Source: Xenorhabdus sp. IM139775 (GTDB taxonomy: Bacteria; Pseudomonadota; Gammaproteobacteria; Enterobacterales; Enterobacteriaceae). Taken from it: 62,306 bases of DNA. The stretch spans positions 1-62,306 of the forward strand of contig NZ_JAQRFK010000015.1 of the NCBI RefSeq assembly GCF_028598745.1, read 5' to 3'. The notes beneath the pieces are model-generated. The model made no database searches. It was not told where the DNA came from and was given only the letters and a program-made list of their open reading frames with translations. Made by a program: the position numbers and the translations under genes. Each line of letters opens with the position of its first letter. Position 1 is the stretch's first letter. Shown piece after piece: positions 17,973 through 28,455 of this stretch.

Positions 17973-20900
17973 ATGGCAAAACGTACTGATATTAAAAGTA
18001 TCCTGATCTTAGGTGCCGGCCCAATTGTTATCGGTCAGGCTTGTGAATTTGACTACTCCGGCGCACAAGCTTGTAAGGCGCTGCGGGAAGAAGGGTATCG
18101 TGTCATTCTGGTCAACTCGAACCCGGCAACGATCATGACCGATCCTGAAATGGCCGATGCGACCTATATCGAGCCAATTCATTGGGAAGTCGTCCGCAAA
18201 ATCATTGAAAAAGAGCGTCCAGATGCCGTCCTGCCGACAATGGGCGGGCAAACAGCACTCAACTGTGCATTAGAACTGGAACGTCAGGGCGTACTGAAAG
18301 AATTTGGCGTGACCATGATTGGTGCAACGGCTGATGCCATTGATAAAGCCGAAGATCGCCGGCGTTTTGATCAGGCGATGAAAAAGATCGGCTTGGACAC
18401 CGCGCGTTCTGGTATTGCCCATTCGATGGAAGAAGCGCTGGCCGTCGCGGAAGACGTGGGTTTCCCCTGCATTATTCGCCCCTCTTTCACCATGGGCGGA
18501 ACCGGTGGCGGCATTGCCTACAACCGTGAAGAGTTCGAAGAAATCTGTGAACGCGGATTAGACCTCTCTCCAACCAATGAATTACTGATCGATGAATCCC
18601 TGATTGGCTGGAAAGAGTACGAAATGGAAGTGGTGCGGGATAAAAATGATAACTGCATTATCGTCTGCGCAATTGAAAACTTCGATCCCATGGGTATCCA
18701 TACCGGCGACTCCATCACCGTCGCCCCGGCACAGACACTGACCGACAAAGAATATCAAATCATGCGTAACGCTTCGATGGCGGTATTGCGTGAGATTGGC
18801 GTCGAAACCGGGGGGTCAAACGTTCAGTTTGCCGTGAACCCGAAAAATGGCCGCCTGATCGTCATTGAAATGAACCCACGCGTTTCCCGTTCTTCGGCGC
18901 TGGCATCCAAGGCAACCGGTTTTCCCATCGCGAAAATCGCGGCAAAACTGGCCATCGGTTATACCCTCGATGAATTGATGAACGATATCACGGGCGGACG
19001 GACGCCGGCGTCTTTCGAGCCTTCCATCGATTATGTGGTAACGAAAATTCCTCGCTTCAACTTCGAGAAATTTGCCGGCAGCAATGACCGCCTGACCACC
19101 CAGATGAAATCGGTGGGTGAAGTGATGGCAATCGGCCGTACTTTCCAGGAGTCCATGCAGAAAGCCCTGCGTGGCCTGGAAGTCGGCGTGACCGGATTTG
19201 ACCCCGAAGTCAATCTGGATGATCCACAATCCCTGACCAAAATCCGCAGTGAACTGAAAAATGCCGGTGCCGAGCGTATTTGGTATATCGCGGATGCTTT
19301 CCGCGCTGGCATGTCCGTTGATGGCGTCTTCAACCTGACCAACATCGACCGCTGGTTTTTGGTACAAATTGAAGAATTGATCCGTCTGGAAGAACAAGTG
19401 GCAGAGCAAGGTGTTAACGGCCTGACTGCTGATTTCTTGCGTCACCTTAAACGCAAGGGTTTTGCCGATGCACATCTGGCAAAACTGGTGGGGATCTCCG
19501 GCAAAGAGATCCGTAAGCTACGCTCTGACTACAACTTATATCCCGTTTACAAGCGTGTTGATACCTGTGCGGCGGAATTTGCCACCGATACCGCTTACAT
19601 GTACTCCACCTACGAAGACGAATGTGAAGCCAACCCGACCAGTGACAAACCGAAAATCATGGTATTGGGCGGAGGCCCGAACCGTATCGGGCAAGGCATT
19701 GAGTTCGATTACTGCTGCGTGCACGCCTCTCTGGCTTTACGTGAAGATGGTTTTGAAACCATCATGGTGAACTGTAACCCAGAAACGGTTTCCACCGATT
19801 ATGACACGTCCGATCGTCTCTATTTTGAGCCGGTCACACTGGAAGACGTGCTGGAAATCGTGCGTGTTGAACAGCCAAAAGGGGTTATCGTTCAGTATGG
19901 CGGCCAGACGCCACTGAAACTGGCGCGTGAACTGGAAGCGGCGGGGGTTCCGATTATCGGCACCAGCCCTGATGCCATTGACCGTGCAGAAGACCGTGAA
20001 CGTTTCCAGCAAGCGGTTAATCGCCTTGGCCTGAAACAGCCGGCCAATGCCACCGTTTCCACTATCGAGCAGGCGGTTGAAAAAGGGAATGAGATTGGTT
20101 ATCCGCTGGTTGTTCGCCCATCTTATGTACTGGGCGGGCGTGCAATGGAAATCGTCTACGACGAGTCAGATTTGCGCCGTTACTTCCAGACTGCGTTTAG
20201 CGTATCCAACGATGCGCCCGTCCTGCTGGATCGTTTCCTTGATGACGCGGTTGAAGTCGATGTGGATGCCATCTGTGATGGTGAACGCGTCCTGATTGGC
20301 GGCATCATGGAGCATATCGAACAAGCAGGCGTGCATTCTGGTGACTCCGCCTGTTCCTTGCCGGCTTATACCCTGAGCAAAGAGATTCAGGATGTGATGC
20401 GCCAGCAAGTGGAAAAACTGGCTTTTGAACTGCGTGTCCGTGGTCTGATGAACGTCCAGTTTGCAGTGAAAAACAACGAAGTCTATCTGATTGAGGTGAA
20501 CCCACGCGCAGCCCGTACCGTGCCATTTGTTTCCAAGGCAACCGGTCGGCCGCTGGCGAAAATAGCGGCGCGTGTGATGGCAGGCCAGTCTCTGCTTGAG
20601 CAAGGCGCAATGGAAGAAATCATTCCGCCTTACTACTCCGTGAAAGAAGTCGTGTTGCCATTCAATAAATTCCCCGGCGTTGACCCGATTCTGGGGCCAG
20701 AAATGCGTTCTACCGGTGAAGTCATGGGCGTTGGCCGTACCTTTGCCGAAGCCTTTTCAAAAGCGATGCTGGGCAGTAATTCAACCCTACGCAAGAAAAG
20801 CCGGGCGCTCTTGTCTGTCCGTGAAGGCGATAAAGAGCGGGTGGTCGATTTAGCCGCGAAGTTGCTTAAGCATGGTTTTGCACTGGATGCGACACACGGT

Positions 20901-21197
20901 ACAGCGATTGTATTGGGTGAAGCCGGGATCAACCCGCGTTTGGTGAATAAAGTTCATGAAGGACGTCCGCACATTCAGGACAGAATCAAAAATGGTGAGT
21001 ATGACTATATCGTCAATACCACCGCAGGTCGTCAGGCGATCGAAGATTCAAAACTGCTGCGCCGCAGTGCACTGCAATATAAAGTGCACTATGACACCAC
21101 CCTGAACGGCGGTTTTGCCACCACCATGGCACTCAGCGCTGATCCGACTGAGCAGGTGATTTCTGTTCAGGAAATGCACGCCAAGATTGGCAAATAG
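17973..21197 (+). CDS. carB: Carbamoyl-phosphate synthase large subunit
   Basis: The 1074-residue protein (E. coli 1073) is built from two homologous ATP-grasp halves. The first half begins [22 protein letters not shown] and the second, near residue 555, [20 protein letters not shown]. Conserved loops include [11 protein letters not shown] near 171 and [16 protein letters not shown] near 301. The C-terminal 130 residues form the allosteric domain for UMP, IMP and ornithine. With CarA it makes carbamoyl phosphate from glutamine, bicarbonate and 2 ATP. An intrinsic terminator closes the operon. Confidence 0.98.
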   Translation: MAKRTDIKSILILGAGPIVIGQACEFDYSGAQACKALREEGYRVILVNSNPATIMTDPEMADATYIEPIHWEVVRKIIEKERPDAVLPTMGGQTALNCALELERQGVLKEFGVTMIGATADAIDKAEDRRRFDQAMKKIGLDTARSGIAHSMEEALAVAEDVGFPCIIRPSFTMGGTGGGIAYNREEFEEICERGLDLSPTNELLIDESLIGWKEYEMEVVRDKNDNCIIVCAIENFDPMGIHTGDSITVAPAQTLTDKEYQIMRNASMAVLREIGVETGGSNVQFAVNPKNGRLIVIEMNPRVSRSSALASKATGFPIAKIAAKLAIGYTLDELMNDITGGRTPASFEPSIDYVVTKIPRFNFEKFAGSNDRLTTQMKSVGEVMAIGRTFQESMQKALRGLEVGVTGFDPEVNLDDPQSLTKIRSELKNAGAERIWYIADAFRAGMSVDGVFNLTNIDRWFLVQIEELIRLEEQVAEQGVNGLTADFLRHLKRKGFADAHLAKLVGISGKEIRKLRSDYNLYPVYKRVDTCAAEFATDTAYMYSTYEDECEANPTSDKPKIMVLGGGPNRIGQGIEFDYCCVHASLALREDGFETIMVNCNPETVSTDYDTSDRLYFEPVTLEDVLEIVRVEQPKGVIVQYGGQTPLKLARELEAAGVPIIGTSPDAIDRAEDRERFQQAVNRLGLKQPANATVSTIEQAVEKGNEIGYPLVVRPSYVLGGRAMEIVYDESDLRRYFQTAFSVSNDAPVLLDRFLDDAVEVDVDAICDGERVLIGGIMEHIEQAGVHSGDSACSLPAYTLSKEIQDVMRQQVEKLAFELRVRGLMNVQFAVKNNEVYLIEVNPRAARTVPFVSKATGRPLAKIAARVMAGQSLLEQGAMEEIIPPYYSVKEVVLPFNKFPGVDPILGPEMRSTGEVMGVGRTFAEAFSKAMLGSNSTLRKKSRALLSVREGDKERVVDLAAKLLKHGFALDATHGTAIVLGEAGINPRLVNKVHEGRPHIQDRIKNGEYDYIVNTTAGRQAIEDSKLLRRSALQYKVHYDTTLNGGFATTMALSADPTEQVISVQEMHAKIGK

Positions 21198-21219
21198 AGA
21201 TGTCTAAAATCATTTGACC

Positions 21220-21254
21220 AAAAAATACCGCCCTTTTGTTGGCGGTATTTTTTT
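21220..21254. terminator. carAB terminator (bidirectional)
   Basis: AAATACCGCC and GGCGGTATTT form a 10 bp stem flanked by A and T runs; it stops carAB and can also end the convergent fimbrial operon. Confidence 0.88.
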
Positions 21255-21256
21255 GA

Positions 21257-21532
21257 TTATGAACCCAATACGGTTTCCGCGACACAGGCATATTGATTAT
21301 TCATATTAACCTGAGGGGGCGTAAAACAATCCTTCAAAAACCAGGCGGCGGGCGTTTCCAGGGCAATAGAAATAGCCACCAAATGATCCAAGCTGATCCG
21401 GTTGGTTCCGCGTTCATAACGTGACAATTGCTGATGGCTCACGCCAATTTTGTCCGCCAGCTCCGCTGCGGTCACGCCAATTTCTCTTCTTTTTATTTGG
21501 ATTCGTTTTCCTACCAGCATACTGACTTGCAT
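21257..21532 (-). CDS. mrxJ: MrpJ/MrxJ-type fimbrial operon regulator (XRE HTH)
   Basis: The 91-residue protein has an HTH of the XRE type at about residues 18-45 (VTAAELADKIGVSHQQLSRYERGTNRIS). The SQQQxSRYERG-like core is characteristic of MrpJ proteins. MrpJ, the last gene of the Proteus mrp operon, represses flhDC and switches cells from swimming to adherence. Here it is the distal gene of a six-gene fimbrial operon, 24 bp after the tip subunit gene. The name follows the order A-C-D-G-H-J known in X. nematophila; the target in this organism is inferred. Confidence 0.8.
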   Translation of the reverse strand: MQVSMLVGKRIQIKRREIGVTAAELADKIGVSHQQLSRYERGTNRISLDHLVAISIALETPAAWFLKDCFTPPQVNMNNQYACVAETVLGS

Positions 21533-21556
21533 AATATGGTTACTCTCGGTTTATAG

Positions 21557-22396
21557 TTATAAATAAGTTAAATGAACGACAGCAACACCTTCATATTTAC
21601 CGGCTTTGGGTAATATTGGCGTGTGCAATATTGAAGTCAGCTCGAACTTCTTCTCCTCATACTTCTCTTTAACCTCAATCCTCACACCATTTTCTGTATT
21701 TTTTCCATTAATCAACAAGGTCGCATATATTTGCTTATCAGGATCAAGATAAATTCTTTCTCTCTCATTAGTTACTGTGGTTCGCAATGTAATACTACTG
21801 CTAGAAAGGGCACAGCTAACTGAACCGATAATTGTGCGGGTCGCATTATTCACTTCCTTGGCGGTTAATTCCCCATAAGCAATTTCAGAAGGTAAATCGA
21901 GCTTACAAGTTTGATTTGGCGGCGGCATTTTGTTGCAAGTGGAATTCGGAAATTGTTGCGCATAACCATATCCCGAAGAGATATGATTTGTATAAAACAA
22001 ACCGATACAATCCGCATCTTTGGTCATGATAGTAAAGGTAACCTGTTTAGGAATGCCAAATTTGCGCTTATAGGCTCGCATCACGTCAGCAGTTGTCCGG
22101 TAATTTTCTGCGTCGTTCAAACATACTCTTGCCTCTTCGCAGGAACCTTGCATTCCCGGCCGATTATTATTCTTATACAGAACATCTGGGCCGACATAAC
22201 ATGGTTTATTTCTATAGCAGGGATTCGGTATCCCTTCTTCCTCTGTCCAAGCAATAATTTCCATGGTCGTGACCGCTTGGTTACCTGATGGCACTGTATC
22301 AACCGGCATCACATAAGCCCCGGCATAAACATAGGTGGTACTGGCTAAACACAACAGGACAGCCAGCTTCAACAACGATTTCTTAATAGAGCGCAT
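21557..22396 (-). CDS. mrxH: Fimbrial tip adhesin, MrxH/MrpH-like
   Basis: The 279-residue protein has a signal peptide (KKSLLKLAVLLCLASTTYVYA, cleavage near residue 25). The N-terminal domain (about 26-160) is rich in Cys (CYRNKPCYVGPD, GSCEEARVCL) and is probably the receptor-binding lectin. The C-terminal pilin domain starts near residue 165 (CKLDLPSEIAYGELTA) and ends in a short beta strand without the extra donor strand, as two-domain adhesins do. It is the penultimate gene of the mrx operon. The ligand is unknown. Confidence 0.8.
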   Translation of the reverse strand: MRSIKKSLLKLAVLLCLASTTYVYAGAYVMPVDTVPSGNQAVTTMEIIAWTEEEGIPNPCYRNKPCYVGPDVLYKNNNRPGMQGSCEEARVCLNDAENYRTTADVMRAYKRKFGIPKQVTFTIMTKDADCIGLFYTNHISSGYGYAQQFPNSTCNKMPPPNQTCKLDLPSEIAYGELTAKEVNNATRTIIGSVSCALSSSSITLRTTVTNERERIYLDPDKQIYATLLINGKNTENGVRIEVKEKYEEKKFELTSILHTPILPKAGKYEGVAVVHLTYL

Positions 22397-22460
22397 AACT
22401 TATTTTCCAATAACATCAAACTTTGACGAAAGATCGTGGAGGAAAAACCAGTCAGCCTGA

Positions 22461-23024
22461 CTAGTCGTAATTAACTTCAAACGTCGCGATTGCCGTAAAT
22501 TGACCAACACCCATCGTTTTATCTTGGATCACGCGGGGGGCAGCTTGTATATACGCCCGGAATGGGATCACATTCTCAGTGCTATTGGTTAATAACGGGA
22601 ATTCACTGGTTTTATTAAATGGCATCGGCGTACCATCGAGTTTTTCCATTCCAATGGCAATACCACGAAGGTTTCCATTGGTTCTCACCGCTAGCAGCCC
22701 CGGCAGCTCTGGGCTTGGTTCTCCCAAGAATTTGATTTTCAGGCGCTTTATCATACGAGGATCACAATCCTCTAAGTACAGATGAAATCTTTGCCCTTCT
22801 GTCCGGTGTTTCAGATAAAGATCGTTGTTAAGGACATTGCCAAAATCCACTTCGATGTTGCGATCTTTTGTCTTAATCGAACAAGTCGGAGCAAGTACAG
22901 TTAGCGTAATCCTGACATTCTTAAGCAGACTACCTTGTGCATAGGCACTTTGCTGGTGACCCATGCCAAACAAAAATAGCATTGGCAATACATATCGGGA
23001 TAACCTGATGCTCAACGGATTCAT
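22461..23024 (-). CDS. mrxG: Minor fimbrial subunit, MrxG-like
   Basis: The 187-residue pilin has a signal peptide ending near SAYAQG (residue 30). The donor-strand region is VRITLTVLAPTCSI, and a disulphide pair is expected between the Cys of APTCSI and that of LEDCDPR. The C-terminus TAIATFEVNYD shows the penultimate-Tyr beta-zipper typical of chaperone-usher subunits. It probably acts as an adaptor between the rod and the tip adhesin MrxH, encoded next. Confidence 0.8.
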   Translation of the reverse strand: MNPLSIRLSRYVLPMLFLFGMGHQQSAYAQGSLLKNVRITLTVLAPTCSIKTKDRNIEVDFGNVLNNDLYLKHRTEGQRFHLYLEDCDPRMIKRLKIKFLGEPSPELPGLLAVRTNGNLRGIAIGMEKLDGTPMPFNKTSEFPLLTNSTENVIPFRAYIQAAPRVIQDKTMGVGQFTAIATFEVNYD

Positions 23025-23139
23025 TATTATTTACCCTACACTTATCCAATCTATTGCCGAAAAAACGCACCCCATTCCGGCTAATTCTGTGCGGATACCC
23101 CGCCAATGTTTCGGTTAATGGCGTATCCGCACAATGCAA

Positions 23140-23910
23140 TCAGCTTTCACCCGTCACCGCTTTGGTTACTGTGCAAGTATTGCTACTACTATTGTTACCA
23201 CAGTTGAATATTAACTGTGGGCGTCCACCATAATCATTAACATAGGTCAAGACGGGGGCATTCCCGAATGAATTGACTGTTCCACCCAGTTTTTCACTGC
23301 TTCTGGGTGCCAGCATCACCGGCTGAAAATCCTCTGCACTTTTACCATTCACCTTGTTCGATGCTTCTGAAATAGTGACGTAATACGGTGTCGGGTTATG
23401 CACCACATATTGATTACCTTCACGGGTTAACGTGAGTTTTTCCTGCCACGGGTTATCAAGATCAATACGGCGTGCAATCACCGCTTCCGGGCGATAGAAC
23501 AGTTTGACCCGCGTTTGCAAGGCGATTTGCAGCACATTCGCTTTTTCACTGCGGGGGGGAATTTCACGTATGTTGAAATAGAACAAGCTTTCCCGATCTT
23601 GTGGCAATTGGGCTATCGTCGGCAGGGCCTGAATTTTGACTTGGCTCTTTGCGCCAGCTTCAACTCGCTGTACGGGCGGAACCACCACCAGTGGGCCATT
23701 GATCTTGGTTCCCTTCTCATCTTCAAGCCATGCCTGCGCCAGATAGGGCAAATCAAGATGCTGATTTTCAATGTTCAGGCTGACGGATTTGGTATTGCCA
23801 TTAAAGATCACGCGAGTGCGATCCAAGGCTATCGCGGCCATGGCCTGATGAACTGACATCAAGCCAGTGACCATCATGGCGGTTATCATTAGAATATTTT
23901 TCAGTTTCAT
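23140..23910 (-). CDS. mrxD: Periplasmic fimbrial chaperone MrxD
   Basis: The 256-residue PapD-like chaperone has a signal peptide cleaved after AMA (near 25). The Ig-like N-domain opens IALDRTRVIFNGNTKSVSLNIEN, and the signature RESLFYFNIREIPP lies at about 106-119 with the conserved basic residues before it. Domain 2 carries the NPTPYYVTISEA strand. It caps pilin subunits in the periplasm by donor-strand complementation and delivers them to the usher MrxC. The gene follows mrxC after 130 bp. Confidence 0.92.
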   Translation of the reverse strand: MKLKNILMITAMMVTGLMSVHQAMAAIALDRTRVIFNGNTKSVSLNIENQHLDLPYLAQAWLEDEKGTKINGPLVVVPPVQRVEAGAKSQVKIQALPTIAQLPQDRESLFYFNIREIPPRSEKANVLQIALQTRVKLFYRPEAVIARRIDLDNPWQEKLTLTREGNQYVVHNPTPYYVTISEASNKVNGKSAEDFQPVMLAPRSSEKLGGTVNSFGNAPVLTYVNDYGGRPQLIFNCGNNSSSNTCTVTKAVTGES

Positions 23911-24040
23911 AGTGTCATTTGCTCATGCTCAAAAGAGACTTATGTTGATATTGCTGCTACTCGCAAGTCGCGGCATTTTTCAAATCAAACAAATATAATA
24001 CGTTATTAAATAATGAATTTTTGGATCATTTATTTACAAT

Positions 24041-26722
24041 TTACTGACTATCACCTGTTAAAAACTGGCAAGGCAGTAAAAGCGAAGTTAAAGATCCTGC
24101 GGTTATTTCATCTGGCACGGTAATCTCACACCGGGCGCGTCCGTCCCAATGCACGTTCAGTTTTTCCCCCGGATTGATGCCACTCAGATAAGCATGTCCA
24201 TCATCACTGACAATCCCGATTTCACGTTGCGCCGCATTGACCACAGACGCACCAAAAGGCGGGGATGAACCATCGGGTAACCGAATATTCGTCATTGCTT
24301 TCATGCCTGACATGACCTGGAATTTACGATAACCAATTGCGCCTTCCGTTAATGTTGCCTGTTGAACGGAACGCAGTGCCTCGACATCATCGGGTAAGTT
24401 ATCTAAGTCAATATTCGCACTGTTGCGATAGTAGCTGTTCACATCGACCAGCACCGCTTTACCAAAGTAGTTGGTATGTACCGCGGAACCGAATCCCCGG
24501 ATAGGAACATTGCTCACCCCTTCGGTATCGACCATCAGGCGGGTTGCACCCGGCAGGTTGGTACGGTGCAGGGCAGCCCCTGTTGTCGTGACCGTCACCC
24601 CACCTTGCAGGCCAAGTGCTGCCGTCGTATTGCCGCCATTCTGGTGGCTGGCACTGGCAGTGAGTAACACCTTGTCACCATAATGGTTGTAATAGCCGTC
24701 AGTGGATGCCCTGCCGTCGATATTCGTCCCGGCTGAAATACGATAGTTATTGCGATCATCAATACGATCAAAATAGCCCACGGTATGGGCATTCCCCTGA
24801 CGATTCAGCATACCGTTGTAACTGAGCGTGCCACGCTCACCCCACGGAATAGAAAGGTTCAGGTACATGCCGTCATCTTTTTTATTGTCAAAATTGTTAC
24901 GGTAAGCCGACAAGCTGACGTTAATATTTTTATAACGCCCAATATCCAAGTATTTGGATAACGAGAGGTTATAGCGATCGTTGGTTGGCCGGTTCCAGTA
25001 AGTTTGATGGCTATAGTCAAAATGGGTGTTAAGGCCGATATCCGTAAATTGTTTACTGAACGTAATGGTATACATCTCTTTACCGCTATCGGAAAAAACG
25101 TTGCGATAACGGCGATCAATATACTGCCCCATATTCATGAAGTTGCGCTCAGAAAAGCGATATCCGGCAAAGGTCACCTGACTATTATATTGATCAAAAC
25201 GTTTCGAATAACTGAGACGATAAGATCCGCCTGTCAGGGTTTTGTTTTCGCCCGGTAATTTTGCCCTTGATTCCGTCACATCAAACGACAGTGCACCAAA
25301 CATCATCAGGTCGCGGCCGACCCCCAGTGACAGGGCGTTATAGTCCCCCGCCGCCAACAAGCCGCCATACAGCGACCAACCATTGTTAATTCCCCACGAG
25401 AATTCCCCCAGACCGAATGCCGGGCCTTCACGACGGTGCCGGTCATTCGTGGATTGACCGGCAACAAATTTGTACTGTATGCGACCGGGGCGTGTCAGAT
25501 AAGGGATGGTCGCGGTATTGACCTGAAATTCCTGTATGCCGCCGTCTTGCTCTTCGACCCTGACATCCAGTGTTCCTGCGACCGCATCACTCAGATCCTG
25601 AATACGGAAAGGGCCGGAAGCGACCTGAGTTTCATACAGTACCCTTCCCTGCTGGCTCACCGTCACCTTGGCATTCGTCCGTGCTACGCCGGTGACTTCC
25701 GGTGCATATCCACGTAAATTCGGTGGCAACATATTTTCATCCGTCACCAAACTGGCACCCGTGTAACGGAAACTATCGAAAAGGCTGGAATTGAGGTAAT
25801 CCTCACCCAGTGTCAATTTCGCTTCCAGCCGTGGGATCGCACGATACACATAGTAGCGACTCCAATCCCAGTCACGTTCTCTTCCAGCAGAATCCCCGGA
25901 TTTATCATTATCCTGAGTTTTGAAACGATGATACCTGGCTTGCCAATCAGCCCGAAAACGCCACGCCCCGAGATTCATGCCGGCGGTTCCGATTGCACTG
26001 ACCTGTTGGTTACTACTGCCGTGATTCGGTTTGGTGGTTTGTGCGTTAACGTTATAGTCAAACAGTAATCCGGGGACACCATTGTCCCAACGTGAAGGAG
26101 GGTCCCAGTCCGGCAAATCATATTCCAGATAAATTTTAGGGACGATTAAATACAGCGTATAAGTCGTCAGGTCACCTCGGGTTGACAAACCCGGCAAGGT
26201 ATTGAGATCAAGGCACTGACCTTCATTCTGCCAACCTAACTTTTCTACCCATTGCTGTTTCAGGGCGATTTGTTTGACTAATTCAGGGGACACACAGGCT
26301 TCACTGCCCGTTGGATCATCAGGCGGTGCAATAAAATCAATAGAATACGTATCCAAAAGTTCATTCTGATTCACCCGGACACCCATCATATAGTTGCCCG
26401 GCATGATATAACCTGCCCGGGCAAATTTATCCAAATCAATATTGGTACGCTCACTGACATCCAGTGCCCCAATATTAAATTCGATTGATGATCGGGAATG
26501 TGCGGCCTGAATGCCGGATAAGGCAAACAGTACGAGAACTGAAAGAGGTTTAACGCCGAAGATTAAGTGTTCTGTTTTTGTTTTATTCGCTATCTTCTTT
26601 TTATTACTTGCACTATTTTTATTGAAGGTATTGTCTCTCTTACGGTTTGCTTTTTTATGACTGATTGTTTTTCTATTACCAAATAAAAAATCATGACTCA
26701 TAAAATCTGAAAATAAAGCCAT
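24041..26722 (-). CDS. mrxC: Outer-membrane fimbrial usher MrxC
   Basis: The 893-residue FimD/PapC-type usher carries a periplasmic N-domain (IEFNIGALDVSERTNIDLDKFARAGYIMPG), a 24-strand beta barrel with plug, and C-terminal domains with the paired-Cys end RARCEITVP...LLPCQF. The start at 26722 has AGAGGA directly upstream. The leader is unusually long: about 50 mostly polar, Lys/Asn-rich residues precede the hydrophobic core PLSVLVLFALSGIQAAHS, putting cleavage near residue 76, whereas ordinary usher leaders are about 25-40. It exports and assembles Mrx pilins with chaperone MrxD. Confidence 0.93.
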   Translation of the reverse strand: MALFSDFMSHDFLFGNRKTISHKKANRKRDNTFNKNSASNKKKIANKTKTEHLIFGVKPLSVLVLFALSGIQAAHSRSSIEFNIGALDVSERTNIDLDKFARAGYIMPGNYMMGVRVNQNELLDTYSIDFIAPPDDPTGSEACVSPELVKQIALKQQWVEKLGWQNEGQCLDLNTLPGLSTRGDLTTYTLYLIVPKIYLEYDLPDWDPPSRWDNGVPGLLFDYNVNAQTTKPNHGSSNQQVSAIGTAGMNLGAWRFRADWQARYHRFKTQDNDKSGDSAGRERDWDWSRYYVYRAIPRLEAKLTLGEDYLNSSLFDSFRYTGASLVTDENMLPPNLRGYAPEVTGVARTNAKVTVSQQGRVLYETQVASGPFRIQDLSDAVAGTLDVRVEEQDGGIQEFQVNTATIPYLTRPGRIQYKFVAGQSTNDRHRREGPAFGLGEFSWGINNGWSLYGGLLAAGDYNALSLGVGRDLMMFGALSFDVTESRAKLPGENKTLTGGSYRLSYSKRFDQYNSQVTFAGYRFSERNFMNMGQYIDRRYRNVFSDSGKEMYTITFSKQFTDIGLNTHFDYSHQTYWNRPTNDRYNLSLSKYLDIGRYKNINVSLSAYRNNFDNKKDDGMYLNLSIPWGERGTLSYNGMLNRQGNAHTVGYFDRIDDRNNYRISAGTNIDGRASTDGYYNHYGDKVLLTASASHQNGGNTTAALGLQGGVTVTTTGAALHRTNLPGATRLMVDTEGVSNVPIRGFGSAVHTNYFGKAVLVDVNSYYRNSANIDLDNLPDDVEALRSVQQATLTEGAIGYRKFQVMSGMKAMTNIRLPDGSSPPFGASVVNAAQREIGIVSDDGHAYLSGINPGEKLNVHWDGRARCEITVPDEITAGSLTSLLLPCQFLTGDSQ

Positions 26723-27193
26723 AGCATCCTCTGAACAATGAATCGTTAATAATCCAGTTTGAATTTAGCGCTATTTGATACGGCGAAGTCTGTAAGCGCA
26801 CAGGAGTTCTTACCTCATACATGGCGTCATTAAAGTTCATCGATCTCAATTGAGGACTCTGACCGATACTGGAGTTGCAGAGATAACCGCATGTCCTGCC
26901 TATCCGTAATATGTTACGTTCTCTGTTTATGTTTCATAGAGTAAATAAGAAAGGGTATTTCAATTGACTGCCATTGGGATTATTTTGTTAATGACACAAT
27001 CTGTTTATTCGATCATGAATAATATTGACCTGCATCAATAAAATAGATCTTATTACAGACTATTGTAGTCATACTTTACTAACACGTTCTATCCCAGAAA
27101 TACCCTAAATATATTATCAGGAGGGTCAAGGCAAATGGTTAAAATGAACTTCCTGATATTCAAGCATTAAAAATGATCAGCTTGATTGCAATA
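26723..27193 (-). other. mrxA-mrxC intergenic region
   Basis: These 471 bp have no ORF. About 35 bp after the mrxA stop, TATCAGGA (27115-27122) and TCCTGATA (27151-27158) can form a stem with a 28 nt loop. It could stop or process most transcripts after mrxA, so that pilin is made in excess over the assembly genes. No U run is evident, so this is a weak call. Confidence 0.45.
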
Positions 27194-27772
27194 TTATTGG
27201 TAGTTTAAAACAAAGTTTGCGATAGCAGTAAAATCACCCGCTTTCACACCACCTTGACTATTCAGACCTTTCAGGTGCGCAGCAAAGTTCAGATCATTGT
27301 TGCCTAAATGCAGGGACATGTTGTCTGACGCAGTGCCCAATGGAATGACTTTGTTACCGTGGTTAGTAATTGCGATTGCGGCACCTTGTGCTGTACCTTC
27401 AATCGCCAGCAAGCCTTTCTCATCAGCTTCTGGGCCAGTAAAAGTGGTTTTCACACTTTTCTGAGTTTCAAAAGTACAACCCACTAATTCAATTTTGAAA
27501 GGAGTTGAAGCTGAACGGCCACCATCTTTCAGAGCAACATTCGAAACGGCACCCATATCAACTTCAACATTGGTGTTTCTGATTGAGCAAGGTGCATCAA
27601 TGATAGAACCGGTGAATTTAACGGTACCGCTACCTTGGTTAACTACTTTTGTCTCTTGTGCTTGGTTAACTACTTTTGTCTCTTGTGGTCGAGTTTGGTC
27701 ATCCGCGTTTGCCGCACCCGCAGTTAAAGCTACACCAAAACCCAGAACCAGCGCCAATTTGTTAAGTTTCAT
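27194..27772 (-). CDS. mrxA: Major fimbrial subunit MrxA
   Basis: The 192-residue pilin has a signal peptide KLALVLGFGVALTAGAANA (cleavage near residue 23). The mature N-terminal extension is followed by VKFTGSIIDAPCSI, the first Cys-containing strand of type 1 pilins; the second Cys is in LVGCTFE and the end is ANFVLNYQ. The stretch QETKVVNQA is exactly duplicated (27 bp repeat) in the extension that becomes the donor strand of the neighbouring subunit. X. nematophila MrxA builds the surface rod and has been reported to be toxic to insect haemocytes. It is the first gene of the operon, well separated from mrxC. Confidence 0.9.
   Translation of the reverse strand: MKLNKLALVLGFGVALTAGAANADDQTRPQETKVVNQAQETKVVNQGSGTVKFTGSIIDAPCSIRNTNVEVDMGAVSNVALKDGGRSASTPFKIELVGCTFETQKSVKTTFTGPEADEKGLLAIEGTAQGAAIAITNHGNKVIPLGTASDNMSLHLGNNDLNFAAHLKGLNSQGGVKAGDFTAIANFVLNYQ
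27634..27687 (-). repeat. 27 bp perfect tandem duplication in mrxA
   Basis: Two identical 27 bp copies abut at 27660/27661 and encode nine residues twice (QETKVVNQ plus A or G), directly after the predicted signal peptide. Confidence 0.92.
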
Positions 27773-28349
27773 AATTAACTTATTCCTTTAATCGTAAAAT
27801 CGATATTAATAACCAAAAGGGAGCCGAAGCCCAGAAATTAATTTCTGACACTTAGGCAAAGGATTATTTAGTTTTTTGACATAAATCATGTGCTATCAAA
27901 ATAAACCAAATCGGCAATATCATTCTACAGAATAAACCTTAAGTCAAATTTCAGCGGATAAAACTGCGTATGTTCATTAACATCATATAAAATATGAGTT
28001 TTTTAAAAAAGTGCTGATTATGAGTAGGATATTTTACTAATAATCTTTTAATTTTAGATTATTTCCCTGAGTTATATCGAAAAATGTTTAGCAGTTCAGC
28101 ATCTTAATTGGCGTTGCTTTATTGCTCTATTTTATTTTCCTGAAAGGCAGGCGTATTTTATTATCCTGTTATCACCATCACATTTGGTTTTTATTATCAT
28201 TAAAATTACCTGTTTCAGTATAAAACCAATGTTTTCATCCAAATAAAATAGCTACCAAGCTAATTATCACCTCGAAATATCACTTAAAATAATCGTTCAA
28301 ATTGTGTTAAGTATATTTTTTATTTTTATTCATTCTCTAATCAAATTAG

Positions 28350-28386
28350 AAAAAAAAGAGGTCTATTAAATAAATAACCAAGACCT
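28350..28386 (-). terminator. Second terminator-like hairpin after deoD
   Basis: On the minus strand AGGTCT and AGACCT enclose 16 bases and are followed by CTTTTTTTTC. It backs up the stronger terminator at 28426-28455 and insulates mrx from deo read-through. Confidence 0.5.
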
Positions 28387-28425
28387 ATTCTTTATAATAG
28401 CGATAAATTTGGATGCGATATAAAC

Positions 28426-28455
28426 AAAAAAAACCCTTTCCAATAATGGAAAGGG
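28426..28455 (-). terminator. deo operon terminator
   Basis: On the minus strand CCCTTTCC-ATTATT-GGAAAGGG is followed by eight T residues, just downstream of the deoD stop. Confidence 0.9.

Noticed and set aside
24471..25717. Several open frames antisense to the usher gene
   Set aside because: Shadow frames of a long GC-balanced gene; no start signals or domains.
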